Assembly (NCBI GenBank): GCA_910586345.1
Contig: CAJUHC010000013.1
Coordinates: forward strand, 8,137 to 27,703
Length of the DNA stretch: 19,567 bases
Direction: 5' to 3'
Origin: an uncultured Christensenella sp.
GTDB taxonomy: Bacteria > Bacillota > Clostridia > Christensenellales > Borkfalkiaceae
The notes under the pieces are model-generated. The model ran no database searches. It was not told the origin of the DNA and saw only the letters and a program-made list of their open reading frames with translations. A program made the position numbers and the translations under genes. Of this stretch, positions 1 through 6,679 are shown piece by piece. Numbering within the stretch: the first letter of the stretch is position 1; every line of letters begins with the position of its first letter.

Positions 1-1237
1 CGATAGTGTACAGTACTTTTCCGTAAACTTCATAGCCGTTGAACGGCGTATTTTTGCCCTTGGATAAAAATTTTCCGCTGTCGATTACGTATTTTTCTCC
101 AAGGTCGGCAACGGTTAAATCGGCGGGCGCGCCCTCTTTGATTTCGCCTGCGCCGAGATTTAATATTTCCGACGGGTTATAACTCATTTTTTCGGCGAGT
201 CCGGAAAGCGTAAGCGCTCCCGTCCTGACGAGGTAGGTATAGCTTAAAGGAAAGCTCGTTTCTATTCCGCTCATTCCGAAAGCGGCGAGATTGTATTCCA
301 CCTGCTTGTCTTTGAGCGCGTGAGGCGCATGGTCGGTGACTATGCAGTCGAGCGTACCGTCTTTAAGACCTTCTATGATAGCGAGCCTGTCCTTTTCTTC
401 CCTAACGGGCGGATTGACTTTCGTATTGGTATCGAACGAAGTTATTATATCGTCGGTAAGTATGAAATAGTGCGGACAGGTTTCCGCGGTAACTTTTACT
501 CCGCGGGCTTTTGCGCTTCTTATAAGCCCGACCCCGCTATAAGTCGATACGTGACATATATGAACGGGAATATCCAGACTTTCGGAAAGCGCGATTTCCC
601 GCGCGATGATTATATCTTCCGCCGCGCGCAGACTGCCTTTAAGTCCCGTAAGAGTCGAATTGTAGCCCTCGTTCACGACTCCGCCGTCGACGAGGCTTAT
701 ATCTTCACAGTGGCAAAGACACTTCAAACCGAAGCCGTGAGCGTATTCCATAGCAAGGCGCATTACGTTGGTATCGGCAACCGTCTTTCCGTCGTCGCTT
801 ATCGCAACCACGCCGGCTTTTTTCATTTTGCCAATATCCGCCATAGCTTTGCCTTCCAGCCCGTGCGTAATCGCGCCGACGGGGTTTATCTTACATAAGT
901 TTACCTGACTTTGTCTGTACTTTATATACGAGACGACGACCGCGTTATCGCAAACGGGATTCGTGTTAGGCATACAGCAGACCTGAGTGAAGCCGCCCGC
1001 AACCGCGGCGCGGGAACCGCTTTCTATATCTTCTTTGCCCTCAAAGCCCGGTTCGCGCAAATGAACGTGCATATCGATAAAACCCGAGAAAACGTGCTTG
1101 CCGGTACCGTCTATCGTTTTGCAGTTCTCTTCGATATTTTTTCCTATCTTCGCTATTTTACCGCCGTCAATCAGCAGGTCGGCTTTTTTCTCGCCGTTTC
1201 TTAAAACGAGCGTTGCGTTTTTTATTAAAAGTTTCAT
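1..1237 (-). CDS. pyrC: Dihydroorotase, PyrC (3' end cut by window edge)
   Basis: Zinc amidohydrolase that closes N-carbamoyl-aspartate to dihydroorotate, the third step of de novo pyrimidine synthesis in the cytoplasm. I translated the minus strand from the ATG at 1237; the frame stays open to base 1, giving 412 residues. Bacterial PyrC of this class is about 425 residues, so only the last dozen or so are missing. Visible marks are the metal motif DMHVHLREPG (H57 and H59), an internal VAISDDGK segment where this class has a metal-bridging Asp, HICHVST, AETCPHYF, and the late TDHAPH with the catalytic Asp. The start codon overlaps the pyrB stop by 4 bp (ATGA, 1234-1237), which implies translational coupling. 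The operon probably continues to the left with further pyr genes. Confidence 0.96.
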   Translation of the reverse strand, partial: MKLLIKNATLVLRNGEKKADLLIDGGKIAKIGKNIEENCKTIDGTGKHVFSGFIDMHVHLREPGFEGKEDIESGSRAAVAGGFTQVCCMPNTNPVCDNAVVVSYIKYRQSQVNLCKINPVGAITHGLEGKAMADIGKMKKAGVVAISDDGKTVADTNVMRLAMEYAHGFGLKCLCHCEDISLVDGGVVNEGYNSTLTGLKGSLRAAEDIIIAREIALSESLDIPVHICHVSTYSGVGLIRSAKARGVKVTAETCPHYFILTDDIITSFDTNTKVNPPVREEKDRLAIIEGLKDGTLDCIVTDHAPHALKDKQVEYNLAAFGMSGIETSFPLSYTYLVRTGALTLSGLAEKMSYNPSEILNLGAGEIKEGAPADLTVADLGEKYVIDSGKFLSKGKNTPFNGYEVYGKVLYTI

Positions 1238-2163
1238 AAATTCGCCTCTCTGTATTCGGCCAATAATTTGAGTAAAGCCATTCTGACCGCGACTCCGCAG
1301 GTTACCTGTTCCAAAATCCCGCTTTTCTCGCCGTCTATCAGCGAAGGCGTAAGCTCTACTCCCCTGTTAACGGGGCCCGGATGCAGAATTACCGCGCCGT
1401 CTTTCGCGTATTTTAAAAGTCCGTCCTTTATTCCGTAGAATTCGGAGTACTCGGAAAGCGAAGGAAACAGACCCCCGTGCTGACGTTCGAGCTGAATCCT
1501 CAGTCCCATTACCGCGTCCGCGCCGTCTATCGCTTCTTCGCGGGACTTTGCGATTTTCGCGCCGAGTCTTTCGATTGCTTTCGGCATAAGCGTTTCGGGC
1601 GAATACATATAAACTTCCGCGCCGAGTTTTATCAGGCCGAAAAGATTGCTCTTGGCAACCCTGCTGTGTTTGACGTCGCCGAGTATCGCGACTTTCAGTC
1701 CCTTGATTTTTCCGAACTTTCTTTTGAGCGTCAGCATATCGAGGAGCGCCTGCGTGGGGTGCTCGTTCATTCCGTCGCCGCCGTTTAGCACGCTCGCTTT
1801 AACGTGGCGGGCCAAAAGCGCGGGCGCGCCGGCCATAGGATGTCTTATCGCTATGAAATCAATCTTCATAGAATCGAGAGTCTCTCCCGTATCGATAAGC
1901 GTTTCGCCTTTCTGAACGGAACTCGCCGAAGCCGAAATATTCACTTCGTGCGCGCCGAGATATTTACCCGCCAGTTCGAAAGAAGTGCGCGTACGCGTAC
2001 TGTTCTCGTAAAAAAGCGTCACTAACGATTTACCCGAAAGAAGCGCGGACTTTTTTTCTTTACCCGAAAGAAATTCACGCATTTTATCCGCGGTTTCGAG
2101 TATTTCGGCAATCTCTTCCGCGCTCGTATCGTAAAGACCGAGCAAGTCTTTTTTCGTAAGCAT
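1234..2163 (-). CDS. pyrB: Aspartate carbamoyltransferase catalytic chain
   Basis: Transfers the carbamoyl group of carbamoyl phosphate to L-aspartate, the committed step of UMP synthesis. At 309 residues it is full length. The carbamoyl-phosphate loop FYENSTRTRTSFE has S55-T-R-T-R59; SSVQKGE supplies the Lys (K85) donated across the trimer interface; further active-site marks are R107-H108, HPTQ (135-138), KHSR (R168), LRIQLERQ and HPGPVNRG (261-268). No pyrI regulatory-chain gene is adjacent; the next gene is pyrC, as in Bacillus-type operons, so a catalytic trimer is expected. A Shine-Dalgarno site AGAGG (2171-2175) lies 7 nt before the ATG, unlike several promoter-proximal genes in this window. 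It is probably controlled by the leader and attenuator upstream. Confidence 0.97.
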   Translation of the reverse strand: MLTKKDLLGLYDTSAEEIAEILETADKMREFLSGKEKKSALLSGKSLVTLFYENSTRTRTSFELAGKYLGAHEVNISASASSVQKGETLIDTGETLDSMKIDFIAIRHPMAGAPALLARHVKASVLNGGDGMNEHPTQALLDMLTLKRKFGKIKGLKVAILGDVKHSRVAKSNLFGLIKLGAEVYMYSPETLMPKAIERLGAKIAKSREEAIDGADAVMGLRIQLERQHGGLFPSLSEYSEFYGIKDGLLKYAKDGAVILHPGPVNRGVELTPSLIDGEKSGILEQVTCGVAVRMALLKLLAEYREANL

Positions 2164-2209
2164 ATTATTTCCTCTGAAATTCTTTAAAACTACTTTTCAA
2201 CAAGACGCG

Positions 2210-2305
2210 TCAAGACAGAAAAAAAAGCGAAAAAGACACCTTTCCGCTTTTCTCGTTACCGATATTTATCCTTAAAATCTTTTGTCCGTACGCTTTAAAT
2301 CTCAT
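2210..2305 (-). CDS. Putative pyr leader peptide (31 aa) spanning the attenuator
   Basis: A 31-codon ORF begins at the ATG 2305-2303 and ends with TGA at 2212-2210. It starts MRFKAYGQKI and ends FSLFFLS, with the Phe/Leu codons encoded by the U-tract of the terminator hairpin. Its ATG is the 8th base after the -10 hexamer, so it would be a leaderless or nearly leaderless start, the same geometry as several other genes here. The ORF covers the whole hairpin and stops just beyond the T-run. In enterobacterial pyrBI (known case) a ribosome translating such a leader close behind a UTP-starved polymerase prevents the terminator from forming; by inference the same could happen here. An open stretch of this length could arise by chance; position is the main support. 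Confidence 0.5.
   Translation of the reverse strand: MRFKAYGQKILRINIGNEKSGKVSFSLFFLS
2219..2251 (-). terminator. Attenuator hairpin in the pyrBC leader
   Basis: On the minus strand AAAAGCG (2251-2245) pairs with CGCTTTT (2229-2223). The inner GAAAG (2244-2240) pairs with CTTTT (2235-2231) around a GTGT loop, with one bulged T. An eight-T run (2226-2219) follows the CGC of the 3' arm. It lies 55-85 nt after the promoter and about 55 bp before pyrB, so it is an attenuator and not the end of the upstream gene, although it would also stop read-through from the phosphoesterase. A second copy of AAAGCG at 2296-2291 could compete for the same 3' arm. No PyrR-binding loop consensus was recognised. 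Confidence 0.7.
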
Positions 2306-2312
2306 TTCCAAA

Positions 2313-2341
2313 AGTATAACATAATTATATTCGGTTGTAAA
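2313..2341 (-). promoter_or_regulatory. Promoter of the pyrBC operon
   Basis: On the minus strand -35 TTTACA (2341-2336), a 17-nt spacer and -10 TATACT (2318-2313) make a good sigma-A promoter. The predicted start is near 2306, one or two bases before the ATG of the leader ORF. It begins only 16 bp after the stop codon of the upstream phosphoesterase, with no terminator between. Confidence 0.85.
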
Positions 2342-2357
2342 GTATTTAATCAGAAAT

Positions 2358-3065
2358 TTATCGCCCGTTTAAGGTAATTTTTTGAAGAGCGAACCCGACT
2401 TTGTCGCACGAGGTCAAAATATATTCTATTCCGTTTTTTACCGTGCGGTACGGAAAATAATTATCCCCGTGGATATGCCCGAAAACAACTTTATCTACCG
2501 AATTTTCTTCGAACATTTTCGTAAAAAGCGTGTCGGGCGACTTTAAACTGAAAGGAGGAAAATGAATCATAGTTATAAGCGCGTCGCCGTCTTCGCGGAC
2601 CTTTTCGACTTGCTTAAAACAAAGTTTAAACCTTTCCGCTTCCCGAAGATACAGTTTCCCGTCGTGCTCGGTATAGTCCGCGCTTCCCGGACAGCTCCAA
2701 CCGCGGGAACCGCATATAACCGTATTTCCGAATTTAACGCAGTCGTTTTGGAGAAAATAAAAAGTTTCGTCGGGAGCGCCTTCTCTGAGCTTGGTTATCC
2801 CGTTCCACCAATAATCGTGGTTGCCTCGGATAAAAACTTTTTTTCCTTTCAGTCCCTTTAAAGAACGCAAATCGAAAAGCCCGTCTTCAAGCGCCGTGCC
2901 CCAGCTTATATCCCCGCAAATAAGTACGATATCTTCGTCCGCGACTTTTTTATTCCAGTCCGATTTGATTTTTTCAAAGTGATTTTCCCACCCCGCGCCG
3001 AACACGTCCATAGGCTTATCGGACGTTCCGGACAGATGCAAATCGCTTATAGAAAATATTTCCAT
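2358..3065 (-). CDS. Metallophosphoesterase (calcineurin-like, COG1768-like)
   Basis: Cytoplasmic two-metal phosphohydrolase with unknown substrate. The signature residues are all present in order: ISDLHLSG (D8, H10), GDISWG (D52), RGNHDYWW (N82, H83), MIHFPPF and the terminal GHIHGDNY. The KPMDVFG..W segment after the first motif is typical of the group of predicted phosphohydrolases I assign it to. Two in-frame ATGs exist (3071 and 3065). I prefer 3065, because the -10 hexamer ends at 3072 and the predicted transcription start falls on the A of the second ATG; the first would lie upstream of the RNA start. This gives 235 residues. No Shine-Dalgarno is present. It is monocistronic or reads into the pyr leader. 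Confidence 0.88.
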   Translation of the reverse strand: MEIFSISDLHLSGTSDKPMDVFGAGWENHFEKIKSDWNKKVADEDIVLICGDISWGTALEDGLFDLRSLKGLKGKKVFIRGNHDYWWNGITKLREGAPDETFYFLQNDCVKFGNTVICGSRGWSCPGSADYTEHDGKLYLREAERFKLCFKQVEKVREDGDALITMIHFPPFSLKSPDTLFTKMFEENSVDKVVFGHIHGDNYFPYRTVKNGIEYILTSCDKVGFALQKITLNGR

Positions 3066-3071
3066 AAACAT

Positions 3072-3100
3072 ATTTTAGCACATAATTTGCGATTTTTAAA
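3072..3100 (-). promoter_or_regulatory. Promoter giving a leaderless phosphoesterase mRNA
   Basis: Minus-strand -35 TTTAAA (3100-3095), 17-nt spacer, -10 TAAAAT (3077-3072) preceded by TGC, which is an extended -10. The seventh base after the -10 is the A of the ATG at 3065. Confidence 0.65.
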
Positions 3101-3116
3101 GCATTTTTTCAATAAA

Positions 3117-3177
3117 AGCGCCCTTTATGCGTGACATAGTACTATTTTTAAGCACTAAAACGCATCGAAAAGGCGCT
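3117..3177. other. Long imperfect stem-loop of unknown role
   Basis: AGCGCC (3117-3122) pairs with GGCGCT (3172-3177) and ATGCGT (3127-3132) with ACGCAT (3060 series: 3160-3165); a short TTT/AAA match lies between them. The 27-nt apical part contains the self-complementary ATAGTACTAT (3136-3145) and a possible TAGT/ACTA pair. Read on the minus strand it exits into GGCGCTTTTATT, so it could be a second terminator for the gene at 3245-3901; it might also be a small structured RNA or a dispersed palindromic element. I saw no second copy in this window. Confidence 0.4.
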
Positions 3178-3191
3178 GATTTTAAATAAAA

Positions 3192-3227
3192 CAAATAAAA
3201 ATTAACGGCGGAGCCGAAACTCCGCCG
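3192..3227 (-). terminator. Terminator of the SPOCS-like gene
   Basis: On the minus strand CGGCGGAG (3227-3220) pairs perfectly with CTCCGCCG (3213-3206) around a six-base loop, then TTAATTTTTATTT follows. It begins 17 bp after the stop codon of the gene ending at 3245. Confidence 0.8.
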
Positions 3228-3244
3228 AACGTTGTTTCAGGATT

Positions 3245-3901
3245 TTACTGTTTGGAACAGTTCTTGCCCTGCGGGTATAAAGGCAGTTCGAAGAAACCTG
3301 CGCATACCTCTTGCGAATACTCCTGCGCGGGCGGTATAGCGCAATAGCCGTAGCTGGGAACGAGAATTTCCACATCGATTGCAACCTTTAAAATCACGGT
3401 AAGACAAGCGTTGACGCTGAACGTGTTCGTGTCGGGATTGAACGTGCCTTCCGCGCACACCGCGCTTACTTCGCTTGTAACTTTATAAGGCATAATCGAG
3501 GGCGCGGGAACGAATAAAAGAACGTCCTGCGATACGGATATTGTAGCCTGAGCGACTCCCTCTACACCGTTCGCGTCGGTGTAAACTATTTCAACGGGAA
3601 TACCCACCGTAGCCTGAACTCTTGCACAGCCGGGTTTATCCGCGAGTCTTTCGACGTTTAAATTAGTGATAACGCCCGTTGAAGTTGTAGACCTTGCGCT
3701 TATAAAAGTCAAGGGGTATGTAGGGTCGGCGGGAATCTGGTCGGTAAGAGTTAAAGTATAGTTTTCTATCTGTATCTGCTTAATGCAGGCGTCGAAAATT
3801 TTCTGTGCCTGTATGCACACCTTTTCACACATTCCGTTCAAAGGATTTCCGCTTATAGAGCCGGGGCATTTATCCGATTGAAAATTCGAAAAAAATGACA
3901 T
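3245..3901 (-). CDS. SPOCS-like (DUF3794-type) cysteine-containing protein, hypothetical
   Basis: A 218-residue protein with no signal peptide and no membrane segment. The N-terminus has MCEKVCIQAQKIFDACIKQ, a cysteine-spaced segment, followed by two beta-rich blocks such as ARVQATVGIPVEIVYTDANG and a later block that alternates hydrophobic residues; this resembles the SPOCS/DUF3794 fold seen in clostridial spore-envelope proteins such as SipL. Several more Cys occur toward the C-terminus. The family call is from pattern only. Translation has a strong Shine-Dalgarno GGAGG (3911-3907), 5 nt before the ATG. It sits 66 bp after the LysM gene on the same strand, and both are beside a SpoVB-type flippase, which fits a cell or spore envelope role. 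Confidence 0.6.
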   Translation of the reverse strand: MSFFSNFQSDKCPGSISGNPLNGMCEKVCIQAQKIFDACIKQIQIENYTLTLTDQIPADPTYPLTFISARSTTSTGVITNLNVERLADKPGCARVQATVGIPVEIVYTDANGVEGVAQATISVSQDVLLFVPAPSIMPYKVTSEVSAVCAEGTFNPDTNTFSVNACLTVILKVAIDVEILVPSYGYCAIPPAQEYSQEVCAGFFELPLYPQGKNCSKQ

Positions 3902-3930
3902 TTTGACCTCCGTTTGTTTTTATATATTAC

Positions 3931-3938
3931 ATTATATG
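3931..3938 (-). promoter_or_regulatory. -10 element before the SPOCS-like gene, sporulation-type possible
   Basis: The minus strand reads CATATAAT about 30 bp before the ATG. It holds a sigma-A -10 (TATAAT) but also matches the sigma-E/K type CATACAAT at 7 of 8 positions; a weak GTCGTA lies at about the right -35 distance. No good sigma-A -35 is present. The sigma assignment is open. Confidence 0.4.
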
Positions 3939-3967
3939 CCAACGCCGTATCCGTACGACACGCTTAT

Positions 3968-4249
3968 TTATCCGCGCGGCACAAATAATTTGCAGGTCGG
4001 GTACACCGGTTTGCCGCCGTTGGTTCTTCTCAGCTTCTCTTCGTCCGCGCCGAATTTTTTCGCTACCGTTCGGTAAGTATCCCCCACCCGAGCCGTATAC
4101 ACCGTAAGGTCTTCTTCCGATACTGCTATTATTCTGCCGTTGAACGCGCACCCCTGCACGGGAGTTTTTAAAATTCTTTCTATATCTCCCGCGCTTTGTC
4201 CCCGCTTTACTCTGAAATATTTGCTTCTGTCCGTAACGAGCGTAAACAT
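3968..4249 (-). CDS. Small LysM-domain protein
   Basis: A 93-residue protein. The C-terminal half is a clear LysM fold: VYTARVGDTYRTVAKKFG, then EEKLRRTNGG and a final LFVPRG. The N-terminal half has YFRVKRGQSAGDIERIL and may be a diverged second LysM. LysM domains bind N-acetylglucosamine polymers such as peptidoglycan; in spore formers such proteins often localise to the envelope. No signal peptide is visible, so it acts in the cytoplasm or on the forespore surface unless exported another way. The ATG at 4249 is the seventh base after a TATAAT, with no Shine-Dalgarno. It is divergent from the flippase at 4319. Confidence 0.8.
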   Translation of the reverse strand: MFTLVTDRSKYFRVKRGQSAGDIERILKTPVQGCAFNGRIIAVSEEDLTVYTARVGDTYRTVAKKFGADEEKLRRTNGGKPVYPTCKLFVPRG

Positions 4250-4255
4250 TTGTAT

Positions 4256-4285
4256 ATTATATTCGCGTAAAATTAAAAACGTTCA
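4256..4285 (-). promoter_or_regulatory. Promoter giving a leaderless LysM mRNA
   Basis: Minus-strand -10 TATAAT (4261-4256); the seventh base downstream is the A of the ATG. The -35 is poor (TGAACG, 4285-4280, spacer 18). It overlaps the divergent promoter of the flippase gene. Confidence 0.55.
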
Positions 4286-4311
4286 TATTCGGGCGGTGAA
4301 ATTTGTAGAAT
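4282..4311 (+). promoter_or_regulatory. Promoter giving a leaderless flippase mRNA
   Basis: -35 TTCATA (4282-4287), 18-nt spacer, -10 TAGAAT (4306-4311). The ATG at 4319 is the eighth base after the -10, and no Shine-Dalgarno fits. The two divergent -35 boxes at this locus overlap, so the promoters may exclude each other. Confidence 0.55.
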
Positions 4312-4318
4312 AATGTAG

Positions 4319-5818
4319 ATGAAACAAAATATTTACAGGTCTGCGGCTCTCGTAACCGTACTGGCAACAATCGAAAAAGCTTTAAGCTTCTTTTACAGAA
4401 TAGTTCTTTCGCGCGTCATAGGCGCGGAAGGATTGGGAATTTACCAGATTTGTCTTTCTGTTTTCGCCGTATTTTTAACGGCCGCTTCAAGCGGAATACC
4501 GGTGACCGTTTCGAGACTTATAGCAAAAAGCAGCGCCGAAGGCGACGTAAAAAGCAGAAACTCGGCGGTTACGGCGGGCGTCGTCGCGACGCTCGTATTC
4601 ACGGTGCCTATGGCAATCGTACTGTTTTTCGGCAGAAACGCGTTCGGGTTCCTGTTCTCGGACGAAAGATGCAAAGATATTTTTCTTTTGCTTCTTCCGG
4701 GACTTATCATAACTTCGGTTTACGCGGTTATGCGCGGCTCGTTCTGGGGAAACAAGCAGTTTTTGCCGTACGGAGTTATCGAACTTTTAGAAGACGCCGT
4801 TATGGTGGTTACAGGCTGTATACTCGTATTCGGCGTTACCGACCCCGTTCTCGGCGCACAGCGCGCGACTATCGCGGTACTCGTTTCTTACGTCTTCTCG
4901 TTTGTCGTGTCGCTTTTCTGGTACTTCCGTAAAGGCGGAAGATTCGCTAATCCCAGAACGCAGTTGAAACCGCTCTTTTCCGCGTCTTTGCCGATTACGG
5001 CGATGCGCACTTCGACTTCCGTTTTAAACTCCGCAGTCGCGGTGCTTCTGCCCGTACTGCTTATGAACTCATTCTCGCTGACGAACTCCGAAGCGATAAG
5101 CCTTTACGGAGTCGCGATAGGTATGAGCCTGCCGATTTTGTTCATTCCCGCGTCGCTCATAGGCTCCATATCCGTCGTCGTCGCGCCCGAACTTTCGGAA
5201 AATTATTATAAAAACAATACTTCGCTCGTCAGATACGACGTAGAAAAATCGGTCAAAGCCGCGATATTCATCGCAACTTTTTTAATACCTTTCCTGTTCG
5301 TCCTCGGCGGAGAAATAGGCGTATTCCTGTTCTCTAACGAACTGAGCGGAGAAATCGTGCACAGATGCGCGTTTATTCTTCTGCCGATGTGCATATCTAT
5401 GATTACGACCACGATACTCAATTCGATGAACTGCGAAAAGAAAACGCTTTTGTATTTTTTCCTCGGCGCGGCGGCGATGATTTTGAGCATTTTTACGCTT
5501 ACCAGGTTTGTAGGAGTGTACTCGTATATGATAGGTCTTGCGGCAAACTTCTCCATAACGTCGATACTTAATCTGCGCCTTCTCAAAAAGAAGTGCGAAG
5601 GAATAAAATTTTTAAAGTATACCGCCCATTCCCTGATAGCGGTAACCGCCGCGTGCGCTTTCGGATGTTTCCTAAACGGTATTTTATCGGACAGAGTAGC
5701 AGTCATATGGCGCATAGTTATCTGCGCTCCCGCCTGTTTCGCGTTCACAGCCGCTTTCCTCTACTGTCTCGAAATGTTTACTATGCGTCCGCTCAAAAAG
5801 CTTATTTCGAAAAACTGA
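4319..5818 (+). CDS. SpoVB/MurJ-type polysaccharide flippase (MOP superfamily)
   Basis: A 499-residue integral membrane protein with about 13-14 predicted hydrophobic segments and no soluble domain, the usual size for SpoVB/YtgP-type lipid-linked oligosaccharide flippases (about 500-540 residues). The N-terminal signature VLSRVIGAEGLGIYQICLS followed by SSGIPVTVSRLIAKS is characteristic of the SpoVB branch. These proteins flip undecaprenyl-linked peptidoglycan or polysaccharide precursors across the membrane; SpoVB acts in spore cortex synthesis, and paralogs serve vegetative growth, so the exact role is open. It starts leaderless at 4319. Its last 17 bases overlap the end of the convergent permease gene (5802-5818), and I see no terminator between them. 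Confidence 0.85.
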   Translation: MKQNIYRSAALVTVLATIEKALSFFYRIVLSRVIGAEGLGIYQICLSVFAVFLTAASSGIPVTVSRLIAKSSAEGDVKSRNSAVTAGVVATLVFTVPMAIVLFFGRNAFGFLFSDERCKDIFLLLLPGLIITSVYAVMRGSFWGNKQFLPYGVIELLEDAVMVVTGCILVFGVTDPVLGAQRATIAVLVSYVFSFVVSLFWYFRKGGRFANPRTQLKPLFSASLPITAMRTSTSVLNSAVAVLLPVLLMNSFSLTNSEAISLYGVAIGMSLPILFIPASLIGSISVVVAPELSENYYKNNTSLVRYDVEKSVKAAIFIATFLIPFLFVLGGEIGVFLFSNELSGEIVHRCAFILLPMCISMITTTILNSMNCEKKTLLYFFLGAAAMILSIFTLTRFVGVYSYMIGLAANFSITSILNLRLLKKKCEGIKFLKYTAHSLIAVTAACAFGCFLNGILSDRVAVIWRIVICAPACFAFTAAFLYCLEMFTMRPLKKLISKN

Positions 5819-6173
5819 ACTTGGCTTCCAATGCGAGTTTGACGGCGAGCGCGACCAGGAACACTCCGAAAAGTTTTCTTAAAACTTCGGACGGAAGCAG
5901 AGCCGCCGCAAATCCCGCCGCTACGGACGTAACAAGCGCGGGAATCACTATCCACCAAAGCCCGTTCGTCTTTAAAAGACCGTTTTCTTTATGAACTTTC
6001 AGACTGAACGCAGCCATAGGCAGAAACGCGATTAAATTCGTAGCCTGCGCAACGTGCTGTTCGACGCCGAAAAGAACGGTCAGCGCAGGAATAAGAACCG
6101 TGCCTCCGCCCATTCCCATTCCGCCGAGAACGCCCGAAAAGAAACCCGAAACGAGAAAAATAATAAAACTCAA
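5802..6173 (-). CDS. TauE/SafE (DUF81) half-permease, C-terminal-type partner
   Basis: A 123-residue membrane protein, half the usual ~250 residues of TauE/SafE anion permeases. It opens with SGFFSGVLGGMGMGGGTVLIP, the Gly-rich motif that starts each repeat of the family, and has about four hydrophobic segments. Start is TTG at 6173 and overlaps the TGA of the upstream gene by 4 bp (TTGA), so the two halves are coupled and likely assemble into one transporter. Substrates of the family include sulfite, sulfoacetate and other organic anions; none can be assigned. Two adjacent half-length genes are seen in other Firmicutes, so this need not be a frameshift: each half has its own start and stop in different frames. 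Confidence 0.85.
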   Translation of the reverse strand: MSFIIFLVSGFFSGVLGGMGMGGGTVLIPALTVLFGVEQHVAQATNLIAFLPMAAFSLKVHKENGLLKTNGLWWIVIPALVTSVAAGFAAALLPSEVLRKLFGVFLVALAVKLALEAKFSFSK

Positions 6174-6526
6174 AACAGCATCCTCACTCCCGCCGCAAAC
6201 ATCAAAGCGATAAATATAAAATTTATTATAGTCTTAGGACATCTGTCGAGCGCGTATGCGCCGACGATACCGCCCGCAACCGAGCCGAAGGCTGCGGGTA
6301 TTATTACGTCGAGCGCCGCGTAACCGTTGATTATATACACGAGAGCGCTCGCAGCGCAGACCGCTGCTATTACGAAAATGGCCGTAGCGTGAGCCTCCCT
6401 GTCTTCGTAACCGAGCATATTTTTCAAAAGAGGAACGGCTACCATACCGCCTCCTCCGCCGAACAGTCCGTTTACCGCGCCGGTAAGCGCGCCCGACGCA
6501 ATACGTTTAAATAATTTAGCGTTCAA
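6170..6526 (-). CDS. TauE/SafE (DUF81) half-permease, N-terminal-type partner
   Basis: A 118-residue membrane protein with the family motif near the start (SGALTGAVNGLFGGGGGMVAVPLL, residues 11-34; key residues G-x-GGGGG and the following VPLL) and about four hydrophobic segments ending with a hydrophobic tail. It is the first gene of the two-gene unit. The start is TTG at 6526, behind an AAAGG-type Shine-Dalgarno. It is probably the first half of a two-subunit permease with the next gene. TTG starts in both halves suggest low or balanced expression (inference). Confidence 0.85.
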   Translation of the reverse strand: MNAKLFKRIASGALTGAVNGLFGGGGGMVAVPLLKNMLGYEDREAHATAIFVIAAVCAASALVYIINGYAALDVIIPAAFGSVAGGIVGAYALDRCPKTIINFIFIALMFAAGVRMLF

Positions 6527-6543
6527 TTTCCTTTCCCTTTACA

Positions 6544-6549
6544 ATTATA
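6544..6549 (-). promoter_or_regulatory. -10 element of the half-permease operon
   Basis: Minus-strand TATAAT (6549-6544) about 18 bp before the TTG start, leaving space for the Shine-Dalgarno. No convincing -35 is visible 16-19 nt upstream. Confidence 0.45.
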
Positions 6550-6601
6550 TAATAGTAGTTTCGGCATTAATTAGAAAAATAATAAAAAAATTTGTCCGTT
6601 T

Positions 6602-6643
6602 AAGCGATAAACGCTTGATTATAATCGCCTTTTATATTAAAAT
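6602..6643 (+). promoter_or_regulatory. Promoter of the large surface protein with overlapping inverted repeat
   Basis: -35 TTGATT (6615-6620), 17-nt spacer, -10 TAAAAT (6638-6643). An inverted repeat AAGCG-ATAAA-CGCTT (6602-6616) runs into the -35 and could be an operator. The transcript would have a leader of about 30 nt with Shine-Dalgarno AAGGA (6666-6670) 9 nt before the ATG at 6680, in contrast to the leaderless genes nearby. Confidence 0.6.
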
Positions 6644-6679
6644 ATCATAGTACGATTATTAAAATAAGGACAGAAAAGT

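Noticed and set aside
320..1204. Two open frames on the plus strand (192 and 97 residues)
   Set aside because: They are antisense to pyrC, which has a continuous frame with all dihydroorotase motifs. They show no family resemblance.
2164..2312. PyrR-binding or T-box type riboswitch in the pyr leader
   Set aside because: No PyrR loop consensus and no T-box sequence could be found; the leader is short and holds one hairpin plus the leader ORF.
3927..4151. 74-residue minus-strand frame overlapping the LysM gene
   Set aside because: Out-of-frame shadow with Arg/Gly-rich composition; the other frame has a clear LysM domain.
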